DNA from: Acidobacteriaceae bacterium
Lineage (GTDB): Bacteria > Acidobacteriota > Terriglobia > Terriglobales > Acidobacteriaceae
Length of the DNA stretch: 64,000 nucleotides
Direction of reading: 5' to 3'
Assembly: GCA_028283625.1 (NCBI GenBank)
Contig: JAPWKG010000016.1
Coordinates: 24,365 to 88,364 of the forward strand
A model generated the notes under the pieces. That model saw nothing but the letters and a program-made list of their open reading frames with translations, had not been told where the DNA came from and searched no databases. Below are positions 17,978 through 26,799 of this stretch, piece by piece (positions within the stretch are counted from its first letter, which is position 1; each line of letters starts with the position of its first letter). The position numbers and the translations under genes were made by a program.

Positions 17978-19135
17978 TTACGCCTTCGGCTTCGACCAGT
18001 CCTTCACCTTCGAGGTACGTTGTGCCACCGGCACATACGGAGCCGGATACGCCGGGCCCGTGTAATCCGCACGCGGACGAATCAGGCGGTTGTCATCATG
18101 CTGCTCGATCACATGCGCGCACCAGCCCGCGATACGGCTGACAGCAAAGATCGGCGTAAAGAGATCGATGTCGATCCCGAGCGTCGTATAGGTTGACGCG
18201 GAGTAGAAGTCCACATTCGCATTCAGCTTCTTCTCGTCCTTGACGAAGAGCTCAATCTTGCGCGACATCTCATACCACTTCGGATTGGCATCCTTCCCAA
18301 GGTCCTCTGACATGCGGCGCAGATGCGTCGCGCGCGGATCTTCCGTCGTGTAAACACGATGACCAAAGCCGGAGATCTTCTCTTTATTGGCCAACATGCC
18401 ACGCACGTGTTCCACCGGATCGGTACCGGCGCGCTCAATGTCATACAGAAGATGCATCACCGCTTCGTTGGCACCGCCATGCAATGGCCCCTTCAGCGCA
18501 CCGATCGCGCCGGTAATGGCAGAGTGCATATCGCTCAGCGTCGCTGCAATCACGCGCGCCGCAAAGGTCGAAGCATTCAGCTCATGGTCCGCATGCAGAA
18601 TCAGTGCCACATCCAGCGCCTTGGTTGCGGTCTCGCTCGGCTTCACGCCGTTCAGCATCCACAGGAAGTTCGCCGCGTGCGAGAGCGAGGTGTCCGGCGT
18701 GATGATCTCCTTGCCCTTGCGAATGCGATCGAAGATCGCCACAATCATCGCAATCTGCGCTGTCAGACGGAAGCTCTTGCGCACATTCGCCGTGTGCAGC
18801 ACAGACTTCTCATCGGCGTCATAGATCGAGAGCAGCGAAACCGTCGTACGCAGCACCTCCATCGGAGAAGCTGTGCGCGGCACGCTCTTCAAAAACTCGA
18901 TCACATCATCAGGAAGCTGACGTGCCGCCGCAAGCTGGTGCGAAAAATCCTTCAGCTCCGCTGCCGTTGGCAACGCATTGTTCCAGAGAAGAAACGTAAT
19001 CTCTTCAAACGACGACTTCTGTGCCAGCTCATGGATATCGATCCCGCGGTAGGAAAGAATGCCTTTCGCTCCGTCGATGAAACAAATGGATGACTCATTA
19101 GCGATGACATCCTGCAAACCCTTAGGCGTGTTCAT
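17978..19135 (-). CDS. gltA: Citrate synthase
   Basis: 385 residues from MNTPKGLQDVIANESS. Conserved parts include LHGGANEAVM (catalytic His region), GFGHRVYTTEDPRA, and the FYSASTYTTLGI segment near the end. It condenses oxaloacetate with acetyl-CoA. The short form and the GLxDV start also resemble 2-methylcitrate synthase, but no prp genes are nearby. The frame extends upstream; this ATG gives the family-typical N-terminus although the ribosome site is weak. Confidence 0.9.
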   Translation of the reverse strand: MNTPKGLQDVIANESSICFIDGAKGILSYRGIDIHELAQKSSFEEITFLLWNNALPTAAELKDFSHQLAAARQLPDDVIEFLKSVPRTASPMEVLRTTVSLLSIYDADEKSVLHTANVRKSFRLTAQIAMIVAIFDRIRKGKEIITPDTSLSHAANFLWMLNGVKPSETATKALDVALILHADHELNASTFAARVIAATLSDMHSAITGAIGALKGPLHGGANEAVMHLLYDIERAGTDPVEHVRGMLANKEKISGFGHRVYTTEDPRATHLRRMSEDLGKDANPKWYEMSRKIELFVKDEKKLNANVDFYSASTYTTLGIDIDLFTPIFAVSRIAGWCAHVIEQHDDNRLIRPRADYTGPAYPAPYVPVAQRTSKVKDWSKPKA

Positions 19136-19222
19136 ACGAAAAAGACGCTCCCCGCGCGGAGTTCCGCGCAACGGTGAAATTATCGGTGCGTGTTTGAGCC
19201 CTTGTCACTCACCCATGAACGG

Positions 19223-20218
19223 TTATCGGCCGCCCTGTGCGAGTGACGAACCGTGTGGCGCAAAAAGTGCTAAGTCCACCGGTGGCCGCTTCTCTTCTAG
19301 TAAATCAGCAATTGCGCAGGCCGTCGCCGGAGCCAGCAAAATCCCGTTGCGGAAATGTCCGCACGCGACCCACTGCCGCTCTTCCTGCTCCAGCTTTCCG
19401 ATCACCGGCAGCTCGCCCGGCACAGCTGGCCTGAACCCCACCCACGTCTCCACAAGCTCGGCCTCGCGAATCTCTGGCAGCAGCCGCGCCGCGTACTCCC
19501 GCAACCACTCCAGCGACTCCTCCTGCACGCTCGTGTCAAAGCCGGCATCCTCAACCGTTGCTCCAATCAACGCCGTTCCGGCCTGCTCGCCAAACTGCCG
19601 TGGAGCAATGTAGACGCCTGCTTCGCGCACCACCGTATCGCTCTCCAGACGCACACGCATCATCTGTCCCTTGCGCGGCTTTGCATTGCAGGCCAACGCA
19701 GACCACGCGCCCATGGCATGCACCACCTGCGCACCCTGCACGCTCTCGCCGTCTTCGGAAACCACGCGCAGCCCCGCCGGCTCCTGCACAACCTCCGCCA
19801 CCGCAAACCCGCGCCGCACAGGAATCTGCAACGCCTCGACCGCAGACTCCAACCCACGCATCACATCGCGAGGATTCACCGACTGCTCCACCAGGTTCAT
19901 CGTCGTCCCATCTGCAAGAAACTGCAGCGTCTTATTGGTCTGATACGGAATCGTCTGCGCGCTCAGCGACCGCAAACGATCCAGATAGCCGTCATACAAC
20001 TCGCGGCTCCAGCGTGAAAGCTTGTGCAGTACCTCGGGATTATGCGGATCATCCGCAGCCAGCATTCCCGCTGCGGCCCAGGACGCCTGCCCCAACGTTC
20101 GGCTTCCGGCCTCGGCTTTTTCCACAACGCAGACGTGAGCACCGCGTGACTGCAACTCCACCGCAAGCGATAAACCCATGATTCCAGCACCACATATCAC
20201 CACATCCGCATCTGGCAT
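19223..20218 (-). CDS. FAD-dependent glycine oxidase-like enzyme (ThiO-like)
   Basis: 331 residues from MPDADVVICGAGIMGLSLAVEL, with AAGGAAAC seven bases upstream. The FAD motif GAGIMG and the C-terminal GHFRNGILLAPATACAIADLL are typical of ThiO glycine oxidases, which make the glycine imine for thiazole synthesis. No thiamine genes are adjacent, so a general DAO-type oxidase remains possible. It stands between the citrate synthase gene and a divergent membrane-protein gene. Confidence 0.8.
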   Translation of the reverse strand: MPDADVVICGAGIMGLSLAVELQSRGAHVCVVEKAEAGSRTLGQASWAAAGMLAADDPHNPEVLHKLSRWSRELYDGYLDRLRSLSAQTIPYQTNKTLQFLADGTTMNLVEQSVNPRDVMRGLESAVEALQIPVRRGFAVAEVVQEPAGLRVVSEDGESVQGAQVVHAMGAWSALACNAKPRKGQMMRVRLESDTVVREAGVYIAPRQFGEQAGTALIGATVEDAGFDTSVQEESLEWLREYAARLLPEIREAELVETWVGFRPAVPGELPVIGKLEQEERQWVACGHFRNGILLAPATACAIADLLEEKRPPVDLALFAPHGSSLAQGGR

Positions 20219-20356
20219 CTTGTTTCCTTTTTCTAGCATCACAATTCCTTGGGCCTCTAACTATGGCTGCGTCTCCCATTGTAGGTTTCGCACGTCTTCG
20301 ATAGGGAGCCTGTACCCTAATGGACAGGTTCGGCAACCGTAAGGAGTATTCACCGC

Positions 20357-21199
20357 ATGGCGGAAATTCGTGAAACAGTCGTAGAACAAAAGACCCCCGG
20401 CTGGCTGGCGCCAATCGCGGTGCTCGGCGTCATCCTTGGCTTTGGCTCGCTCATCTGGTCACTCGTGCTCCAGAACAAGTTGACGGAGGCCAACCGTAAC
20501 CTCGTCACTGCAACGGCACAGAACACGGCACTTTCCGAAAAAATTGAAGACACCAACGAGCGCCTGAAGGCACAGGGCCAGGCACTCGGTCAGTCCATGG
20601 GACTCACCCAGAAGCAGCTCGACGATCGCTCCAATCAGTTGCTCATGGCCCAGAAGCAGGCTGAGATCAGCCAGCAGCATCTTGCACGCGAGCAGGCCGC
20701 AACGGAGAAGCGCGTCGGCGATGTTCAAAACGACGTTTCCAGCGTGAAGACCGACGTCTCCGGCGTGAAGAACGATGTTGCCACCACACAGGCCGATCTG
20801 GCCAACACCAAATCGCAGCTCACACGCGTTGTCGGCGATCAGGGTGTCATGAGCGGCCTCATCGCCACCAACCATGATGAGCTCGAAGAGCTCAAGCGCA
20901 TGGGCGACCGCAACTACTACGAATTCACCCTGCACAAGGGCGATGCACCGCAGAACGTCGGCACCATCAAGCTGCAGCTGAAGAAGGTGGACACCAAGCG
21001 CTCCAAGTTCAACCTCGTGGTGAACTCCGACGATCGCAGCATCGAGAAGAAGGATAAGAACCTCGACGAGCCAGTCCAGTTCTACTCCGGCAAGACGCCG
21101 ATGCTCTATGAAATCGTCGTCAACAGCATCGGTAAGAACACCGTGAGCGGCTATCTCAGCACACCGAAGAGTGCGCCCGCGCCGATCGCGGTTCCCTAA
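20357..21199 (+). CDS. Hypothetical coiled-coil membrane protein
   Basis: 280 residues with a strong AAGGAG site. A short cytoplasmic start is followed by one membrane helix (residues 16-38), a long heptad-rich coiled coil (about 40-175; VKTDVSGVKNDVATTQADLANTKSQL is split by regular V/L spacing) and a C-terminal globular part with FTLHKGDAPQNVGTIKLQL and a run of charged beta strands. The topology suggests an inner-membrane anchored periplasmic spacer. No family recognised. Confidence 0.72.
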   Translation: MAEIRETVVEQKTPGWLAPIAVLGVILGFGSLIWSLVLQNKLTEANRNLVTATAQNTALSEKIEDTNERLKAQGQALGQSMGLTQKQLDDRSNQLLMAQKQAEISQQHLAREQAATEKRVGDVQNDVSSVKTDVSGVKNDVATTQADLANTKSQLTRVVGDQGVMSGLIATNHDELEELKRMGDRNYYEFTLHKGDAPQNVGTIKLQLKKVDTKRSKFNLVVNSDDRSIEKKDKNLDEPVQFYSGKTPMLYEIVVNSIGKNTVSGYLSTPKSAPAPIAVP

Positions 21200-21224
21200 G
21201 CAAGCCCCATCGAACAACACCAAC

Positions 21225-21270
21225 AACGCTCTGGCCGCCTCTTGCACTCAAGAAGCGGCCAGAGCGTTTT
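21225..21270 (+). terminator. Terminator after the coiled-coil protein gene
   Basis: Long hairpin with arms at 21226-21239 and 21254-21267, an inner CTTG/CAAG extension and a TTTT end. Confidence 0.85.
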
Positions 21271-21339
21271 ATGCGTATGCTGAAAAGACGAACGCCAGCA
21301 CGTACAGTTCGAACCACCGGAGAGGATACAGTCCCGAAG

Positions 21340-23208
21340 ATGCATCGTATGCCGCTTACTCTTGCAACACTTGCCATGATCACCGTGCCTGCCTTTGCGC
21401 AGCAGCCCGTGCGCATCACGGCAGATTTCACCGACGCACCACGCCGCCTGTACCACGCAGAGATTGATCTTCCTGCCAAGGCTGGCGAAAACGTCTACAC
21501 CACGCCGGAGTGGATTCCTGGAAACCATCGTCCGACCGGACCAGTGGAGAACATCACAGGCGTCGTCTTTACGGCAAACGGCAAGACGCTCACCTGGCGG
21601 CGCGACGATGTCGACCTCTACGCCTTCCATGTCGACGTTCCCTCAGGCGTAACCACCATCCACGCGCACCTGGACTGCATCGAATCCGAACACCGCTCCG
21701 ATCATCTCGCCATGCTCGAGTGGGAAAAGCTGCTGCTCTATCCCGCACACAAGCCCGTACGCGAAATCCCCGTCATTCCCACCGTGATCGTTCCCGCCGG
21801 CTGGGGCATCGGCACCGCGCTGACGCCGGTCAAGCCTTTCGACGCCAACACCAAGCCCGGCGGCACCGTTGCCTACAAAGAAACCAACGTCGAACAGCTG
21901 GAAGACTCTCCAGTTCTCACCGGGGAATACTTCCACGAGTTCACGCTTGCGCCGGAGATCTCTCCCAGGCATTACATCGATATCGCATCCGATGAGCCGG
22001 AAGACACCAACCTCACCCCGGCCACCGTTACCGAGATCAACAACCTCGTGCGCGAAGCCTCTGCAGCCTACAGCTCGCATCATTACAACGAGTATCACTT
22101 CCTCCTGACGCTCTCGGATGTAGCCGGCGGCGAAGGTCTCGAGCACGGTCAGTCTTCTGACAACGGCATCGGAGAAAAGGGCTTCGCCAACCCGGTCATG
22201 AAGATCGCCGAAGCCGACCTGCTCGCCCACGAGTTCACCCACTCCTGGAACGGGAAGTACCGTCGCCCCGATCATCTCTATCAGCCTGACTTCGCGACCA
22301 TGCAGCAGGGCGAGCTGCTTTGGGTGTACGAAGGCATGACCCAGTACATGGGCAACGTGCTCGCAGCCCGCTCTGGCCTCAAGACCCAGGAACAGTATCG
22401 CGACATGCTCGCCATGTCCGCCGCGCAGCTTGAGTACAAGAGCGGACGCCTGTGGCGCTCCACCGACGACACCGCCATCGCCGCCAGCGTCCTTCGTGGA
22501 CACGACGCAACCTGGGCCAACTGGCGCCGCGGACAGGACTACTACCAGGAAGGCGAACTGCTCTGGCTTGACGTGGATACGCTCATCCGCCAGCTCACCA
22601 ACGATCAGAAATCGATCGCGGACTTCCACAAGCTCTTCCTCGCCAAGGGAGGCAACACCGGTCCGGAGATCGTCACCTACAACCGTGAAGAGATCATCAA
22701 AGACCTCAACACCGTTGCTCCGTACGACTGGGCCAAGTTCCTGCATGAGCGTGTCGATCTCATCAACCCACACGCCGACCTCGACGGCATCGAACGCGGT
22801 GGGTACAAGCTTGTCTTCAAGGACGAGCCCTCCGCCACCGAACAAAAGTTCGTCGGCCTTCGCGGCGGTCCCAGCTACTGGTACTCGCTCGGCATCTCCG
22901 TGCGGAGCGACGGCACGCTCAGTGACGTTCGTTGGGGAAGTCCGGCTGACAAGGCTAAGCTTGCTCCAGGACAGAAGATCCTTGCAGTCAACGGTCACGT
23001 CCTCGGAAGCAATGCTCTGCTCGATGCGATCAATGCATCCAAAGGAACGCAGAAGCCCATCACGCTTCTCGTACAATCGCAGGACACCATCACCGCCTAC
23101 ACGCTCGATTACCACGACGGCCAGCGCTACGCTGTTCTCGAACGCGATAACTCCAAGAAGGATTATCTCGACGAGATCACAACGCCTCTGGTTAAGACCA
23201 GCAAGTAA
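21340..23208 (+). CDS. Secreted M61-family glycyl aminopeptidase with C-terminal PDZ domain
   Basis: 622 residues from MHRMPLTLATLAMITVPAFAQQ, a signal peptide cleaved after AFA. The zinc site is LLAHEFTHSWNGKYRRP (HExxH, about residue 311) with the third ligand in WVYEGMTQYMG. The C-terminal part (GISVRSDGTLSDVRWGSPADKAKLAPGQKIL) is a PDZ domain. M61 enzymes remove N-terminal Gly/Ala from peptides, here in the periplasm. The frame is open upstream, and start choice rests on the signal peptide; a weak GAGAGG lies about 15 bases upstream. Confidence 0.9.
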   Translation: MHRMPLTLATLAMITVPAFAQQPVRITADFTDAPRRLYHAEIDLPAKAGENVYTTPEWIPGNHRPTGPVENITGVVFTANGKTLTWRRDDVDLYAFHVDVPSGVTTIHAHLDCIESEHRSDHLAMLEWEKLLLYPAHKPVREIPVIPTVIVPAGWGIGTALTPVKPFDANTKPGGTVAYKETNVEQLEDSPVLTGEYFHEFTLAPEISPRHYIDIASDEPEDTNLTPATVTEINNLVREASAAYSSHHYNEYHFLLTLSDVAGGEGLEHGQSSDNGIGEKGFANPVMKIAEADLLAHEFTHSWNGKYRRPDHLYQPDFATMQQGELLWVYEGMTQYMGNVLAARSGLKTQEQYRDMLAMSAAQLEYKSGRLWRSTDDTAIAASVLRGHDATWANWRRGQDYYQEGELLWLDVDTLIRQLTNDQKSIADFHKLFLAKGGNTGPEIVTYNREEIIKDLNTVAPYDWAKFLHERVDLINPHADLDGIERGGYKLVFKDEPSATEQKFVGLRGGPSYWYSLGISVRSDGTLSDVRWGSPADKAKLAPGQKILAVNGHVLGSNALLDAINASKGTQKPITLLVQSQDTITAYTLDYHDGQRYAVLERDNSKKDYLDEITTPLVKTSK

Positions 23209-23226
23209 GCAAACCCACACTCCGCA

Positions 23227-23269
23227 AACAGCAGAAGGGGCGCGAAGATTTCGCGCCCCTTCTGCTGTT
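23227..23269. terminator. Bidirectional terminator between convergent genes
   Basis: Near-perfect 20-bp stem (AACAGCAGAAGGGGCGCGAA and complement) with a GAT loop between the convergent peptidase gene and cobA. Confidence 0.9.
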
Positions 23270-23298
23270 CTCAATCAAGCGGACTTCTCGACGAAACC

Positions 23299-24096
23299 TC
23301 AGCGTTTGTCCGTGAGCGATTCGAATGCTTCCCTCAACGGAAGCTCCAGCGTCTCGACGGCTTCTCCATCGAGCAACGGCGCCATCGCACGTCCAATCAT
23401 CAGCATCAGCGGTGCCGGTCCGCAGGAGAGCTCATCCAGATCCTGCAGCGCGCATGCGGCAACCTGCTGCTCCGGCCGCGCCGCATGAGAGATTGCCGCA
23501 CACGGCATATCGCTGGCCACGCCCGCCGCACGAAGCTCTTCCGCAATGCGCGCGGTATCCCGGCCCGGCATATACATGACCAACGTTGCATCCTCCGGCA
23601 GGCTCCCTGTCCACACCGGGGCAGACGTCTTGCCTTCTGCATGATGTCCCGTTGCAAAAATCAGCTTCGAGGCGCTCTTACGATCCGTCAGCGGCAGCGC
23701 CAGTGCAGCTCCCGCAGCCAATGCGGCTGTAACACCGGGAACAATCTCAAACGCAATCCCCGCCGCCCGCAGCGCCGCAAGCTCTTCCCCCGCACGGCCG
23801 AAGATCAACGGATCTCCCGACTTCAGACGCACTACAGACTGTCCCGCTTTTGCCGACTCGATCATCAGCGCATGAATACCGGCCTGCGTAATGCGCGGCC
23901 GTCCGCAACGCTTCCCCACACTCGTCACAAGGGCGTGACGGTGCACCAGCGCCAGCACCTCATCGGTCACCAGGTCGTCATGAAACACCACATCCGCGCT
24001 CTCCAACAAACGCAGCGCGCGCAGCGTCAATAGCTCGGGATCTCCCGGCCCTGCGCCGACAAGATAGACCGTTCCCTTTTGCGCCGTAGTGCTCAT
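23299..24096 (-). CDS. cobA: Uroporphyrinogen-III C-methyltransferase
   Basis: 265 residues. Tetrapyrrole methylase motifs: VYLVGAGPGDPELLTLRA at the start, VGKRCGRP, VRLKSGDPLIFGRAGEE and EIVPGVTAALAAGA. It makes precorrin-2 using two SAM. It overlaps the preceding dehydrogenase/chelatase gene by 4 bp, and in this operon the product is destined for siroheme, the sulfite reductase cofactor. Confidence 0.94.
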   Translation of the reverse strand: MSTTAQKGTVYLVGAGPGDPELLTLRALRLLESADVVFHDDLVTDEVLALVHRHALVTSVGKRCGRPRITQAGIHALMIESAKAGQSVVRLKSGDPLIFGRAGEELAALRAAGIAFEIVPGVTAALAAGAALALPLTDRKSASKLIFATGHHAEGKTSAPVWTGSLPEDATLVMYMPGRDTARIAEELRAAGVASDMPCAAISHAARPEQQVAACALQDLDELSCGPAPLMLMIGRAMAPLLDGEAVETLELPLREAFESLTDKR

Positions 24097-24752
24097 GCCC
24101 TTACATCGTCCTTCTTGGCGGCAGCCACGTAGCCATGCTCACGCATATGCTGCTGTGCACGAACACGCGAAGGGCACTCGGCAAAGCCGCACACCTCACG
24201 CGAGGCCAGTTCATGCAGCAGCTCTCTGCGCGGCTCGCCGATCGGCTCCACCGCCGTCACCTCACGGCGCAAACGCCCCAGCTCCATCAACCATTCGCCA
24301 AGATCGAGCGGTAACGCAGCATTCAGTTCCTTCCGTAAACGCATCGACAACGCAGGCGACTCCCCTGCGGTTGAAATCGCGATCTGCAGCTCGCCACGCT
24401 TCACAATCGACGGGAAATAGAAGTCGCAAAACGGAGGATCATCCACCGCGTTGCACAAAACGTTCTTTGCGGAAGCCTCATGAAATACCGCGCGATTCAC
24501 CTCCGGCGTAGCCGTCGCGGCCACACACAGAAACGCGCCCGCAAGATCGCCCTCGGCATACTCGCGCTGCTCCCACACAATCTCGCCTGCTTCCGCCCAG
24601 GCCTGCACACGCGGCAAAGCCTCCGGCGCAATCACGCGCACGGAAGCTTCCGCATTCAGCAGGCTTTCGATCTTCGACTCCGCGATACGACCCGCACCAA
24701 CCACCACGCAGGGCCGCGCCGTGAGCTTCAGAAACATCGGAAACAAACTCAT
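24093..24752 (-). CDS. Precorrin-2 dehydrogenase / sirohydrochlorin ferrochelatase (CysG N-terminal type, Met8p-like)
   Basis: 219 residues with an N-terminal NAD fold (FLKLTARPCVVVGAGRIAESKIESLL), the ATATPEVNRAV region and CysG_B dimer segments (STAGESPALSMRLRKEL, catalytic region). It oxidises precorrin-2 to sirohydrochlorin and inserts iron, giving siroheme. It lies 7 bp after the sulfite reductase gene and overlaps cobA, so enzyme and cofactor genes are co-transcribed. Confidence 0.92.
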   Translation of the reverse strand: MSLFPMFLKLTARPCVVVGAGRIAESKIESLLNAEASVRVIAPEALPRVQAWAEAGEIVWEQREYAEGDLAGAFLCVAATATPEVNRAVFHEASAKNVLCNAVDDPPFCDFYFPSIVKRGELQIAISTAGESPALSMRLRKELNAALPLDLGEWLMELGRLRREVTAVEPIGEPRRELLHELASREVCGFAECPSRVRAQQHMREHGYVAAAKKDDVRA

Positions 24753-24759
24753 ATCGTCC

Positions 24760-26496
24760 TTACGCGCTGGGCAGCGCTTCCTTCTTCGTCATGTCGCGCT
24801 CTACCGCCGCAACCTCTGCCCCGTTCAACTGTGTGCGAAGCTCATCATCGCTCGTACGGCGGAAGTAGCTGCGCAGGGACTCACCATCACCACGGCCCTT
24901 CAGATAACCACGCAACAGGCGCTCAATGGCCTCCGGGCAATCCGTCGCCGCAGCGCGGTAGCCTATCTGCCGCGCAATCCCTGCATACTCTCCACCCACC
25001 GAGCCGCCGACCATGAAGTAGAACGCGTCCACCATCACGCCATCCTTCTTGATCTTCTTGCCTTCGAGGCCGATATCTGCAATCCATCCCTGTCCGCACG
25101 AGTTCGTGCAGCCGGTCACATGCAGGCGGAACTGCTGATCGAACTCCGGTAACCGCTCTTCCAGCTCGCTCACCAGCCACTTGTTGAACGCCTTCGTCTC
25201 CGTAATGGCAAGCTTGCAGAACTCCGTGCCCGTGCAAGCCACCGCACCGCGGTAGAACGACTTCGGCTCCACCTGGAAGCCCGTCTTGCTCACACCCTCA
25301 ACCACCGCCTGCACGTTCGCACTCGGAATGTTCACAAGAATCACGTTCTGACCAATGGTGGTGCGCACCTCGCCGTTACCGTACTTCTCCGCGAGCTCTG
25401 CAAACGCAAGCATCTGCTCAGGGTTCATACGGCCGTTGATCACCGTCACGCCCACCGAGTTCAGCCCGGCTTCCTTCTGCGGGTTCACGCCAACGTGATC
25501 GCGATACAGATCACCTGCCTCAGCGCCTTCCGGCTGCGGGTCGAACTTGTAGCCCAGGCGTTCCTCAATCGCTGTCAGCATCGACTCAGCCGTCCAGCCA
25601 TGCTTCATGAAGAGGTACTTGATGCGCGCGCGCCCGCGGTTCTCACGCAGCACGTCCTGCTCGCGGTAGATCTCGCATACAGCCTTTACCGCATCAAACG
25701 CCTTGTCCTGCGGGATGAACGCGTTCATGCGCACCGAGATGTGCGGCTCAGTCGACAGCCCGCCGCCAATGCGCAGCGAGTAGCCGATCTCTTCCTTACC
25801 GTCCTTCACGCGCTTTAGCGCGGTCAGAGCCACGTCGTTGATCTCCGGGTACGAGCACCAGATCGGGCAGCCCGTCACCGTGATCTTGAACTTACGCGGC
25901 AGGTTCACAAACTCCGGATTGCCCGTCAGCTCGGCGCTGATCTTGTTCGCCAGCGGCGAAGCATCGAGCAACTCATGGCCATCGAGACCCGCCATCGGGC
26001 AGCCCGTCACGTTACGCACCACGTCGCCGCAAGCACCCTTCGGTGAAAGTCCGATCGCGGTAAGGCGCTCCACAATCTCCGGCAACGATTCGATCGTCAA
26101 CCAATGCAGCTGAATGCACTGGCGCGTCGTCACGTCCGCAATGCCGCGCGCGTGCTTCTGTGTAATGTCCGCAATCTCGCGAAGCTGCGAGCTCGTCAGC
26201 TTTCCGTTCACAATGCCGATACGCATCATGAAGTAGTCGCTCACCAGACCTTCGCCGCCCTTACCGCCGGTCACACCCACGCCATCGCCCTGGGTGTAGA
26301 TACCCCACCACTTGAAGTAGGTGCCGCTCCAGTCAGCCGCGACGCTTTCGCGTCCCTGCTTGGAGTAGCCCACCACATCGTCCCAGCTCTCCCAGGGGTT
26401 CTTCTCACGCTTCAGCCGCTCGACCTTCTGCGCCTTTGTTTCCTTCACCACCGCGGGTGCCGCTGCGCTCGTCGAGTTTCCAGTTTCATCAGCCAA
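24760..26496 (-). CDS. Assimilatory sulfite (or nitrite) reductase, ferredoxin-type, siroheme and 4Fe-4S
   Basis: 578 residues when started at the TTG at 26496 (reads ADETGNSTS after the initiator), which has GGAGA seven bases upstream; the open frame continues further upstream but passes through the terminator hairpin. Two ferredoxin-like repeats and the cofactor ligands CTGTEFC (Cx5C) and CTNSC (Cx3C), residues about 440-485, are intact. The protein passes six electrons to sulfite or nitrite. The preceding cysteine-rich leader peptide and the siroheme genes in the same operon favour sulfite reduction for cysteine synthesis. Confidence 0.9.
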   Translation of the reverse strand: MADETGNSTSAAAPAVVKETKAQKVERLKREKNPWESWDDVVGYSKQGRESVAADWSGTYFKWWGIYTQGDGVGVTGGKGGEGLVSDYFMMRIGIVNGKLTSSQLREIADITQKHARGIADVTTRQCIQLHWLTIESLPEIVERLTAIGLSPKGACGDVVRNVTGCPMAGLDGHELLDASPLANKISAELTGNPEFVNLPRKFKITVTGCPIWCSYPEINDVALTALKRVKDGKEEIGYSLRIGGGLSTEPHISVRMNAFIPQDKAFDAVKAVCEIYREQDVLRENRGRARIKYLFMKHGWTAESMLTAIEERLGYKFDPQPEGAEAGDLYRDHVGVNPQKEAGLNSVGVTVINGRMNPEQMLAFAELAEKYGNGEVRTTIGQNVILVNIPSANVQAVVEGVSKTGFQVEPKSFYRGAVACTGTEFCKLAITETKAFNKWLVSELEERLPEFDQQFRLHVTGCTNSCGQGWIADIGLEGKKIKKDGVMVDAFYFMVGGSVGGEYAGIARQIGYRAAATDCPEAIERLLRGYLKGRGDGESLRSYFRRTSDDELRTQLNGAEVAAVERDMTKKEALPSA

Positions 26497-26532
26497 GGTG
26501 CGTCTCCATATGCCACGAAAATTTTTCACCGC

Positions 26533-26565
26533 AAAAATCAAAAGCCCACGAATCATTTCGTGGGC
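26533..26565 (-). terminator. Rho-independent terminator in the leader of the sulfite reductase operon
   Basis: Perfect 9-bp stem GCCCACGAA/TTCGTGGGC with a 4-base loop, followed on the minus strand by TTTTGATTTTT. It lies only 37 bp before the TTG start and 51 bp after the stop of the polycysteine leader frame, the position of an attenuator. The LuxR-type gene upstream already has its own terminator at 26751-26780, so this one is not needed for it. Confidence 0.82.
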
Positions 26566-26567
26566 GC

Positions 26568-26670
26568 TCAGGGAGTAGAAGCTTCTTTCCGGCAGCAAAC
26601 ACGCCGCCGCTTCGCCTCAATCCCCGAGGCGCGAACAACAACACGAGTTGGCGTGTTCGCGGTGCATTAC
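26568..26670 (-). promoter_or_regulatory. Structured leader RNA upstream of the attenuator
   Basis: Three hairpins precede the terminator: 26630-26661 (8-bp stem, holds the Cys codons), 26613-26631 (6 bp, holds the leader stop codon) and 26590-26609 (7 bp). A competing 8-bp pairing, 26650-26657 with 26598-26605 (AACACGCC/GGCGTGTT), cannot form together with the first and third. Mutually exclusive structures of this type are the basis of transcription attenuation. Pairings were found by eye, without energy calculation. Confidence 0.55.
26617..26667 (-). CDS. Polycysteine leader peptide (16 aa), putative cysteine-sensing attenuation peptide
   Basis: The frame reads MHREHANSCCCSRLGD and stop. 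Codons 9-11 are three successive TGT cysteine codons at 26635-26643. Runs of the end-product amino acid in a short frame before a biosynthetic operon are the hallmark of ribosome-mediated attenuation, and polycysteine uORFs before sulfur genes are known from actinobacteria. No clear ribosome site precedes the ATG; a TGTAAA sequence about 10 bases upstream could be a -10 box, which would make the transcript nearly leaderless. Translation is not proven. Confidence 0.65.
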   Translation of the reverse strand: MHREHANSCCCSRLGD

Positions 26671-26750
26671 GTTCAAGTTTACACCACGTTTTCGCGAGGC
26701 TGGCCCCTTCGCCGTCACGCTCGCCCCCGTTCGCCCTCGCAGGCAAACAG

Positions 26751-26780
26751 AAAAGGGATGCGGCATAGCGCATCCCTTTT
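26751..26780 (-). terminator. Terminator after the LuxR-type regulator gene
   Basis: 12-bp stem AAAAGGGATGCG with 6-base loop, ending in TTTTCTGTTT on the minus strand, 20 bp after the regulator gene ends. It separates that unit from the sulfite reductase leader, whose promoter must therefore lie within about 26668-26750. Confidence 0.88.
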
Positions 26781-26799
26781 CTCCCGAAACCTTCGCTTC

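Noticed and set aside
21643..23274. Long minus-strand frame across the M61 peptidase gene
   Set aside because: Antisense shadow; the plus strand has the HExxH motif, signal peptide and PDZ domain.
26568..26750. SAM or cobalamin riboswitch before the sulfite reductase gene
   Set aside because: None of the conserved riboswitch core sequences seen; the polycysteine frame explains the leader better.
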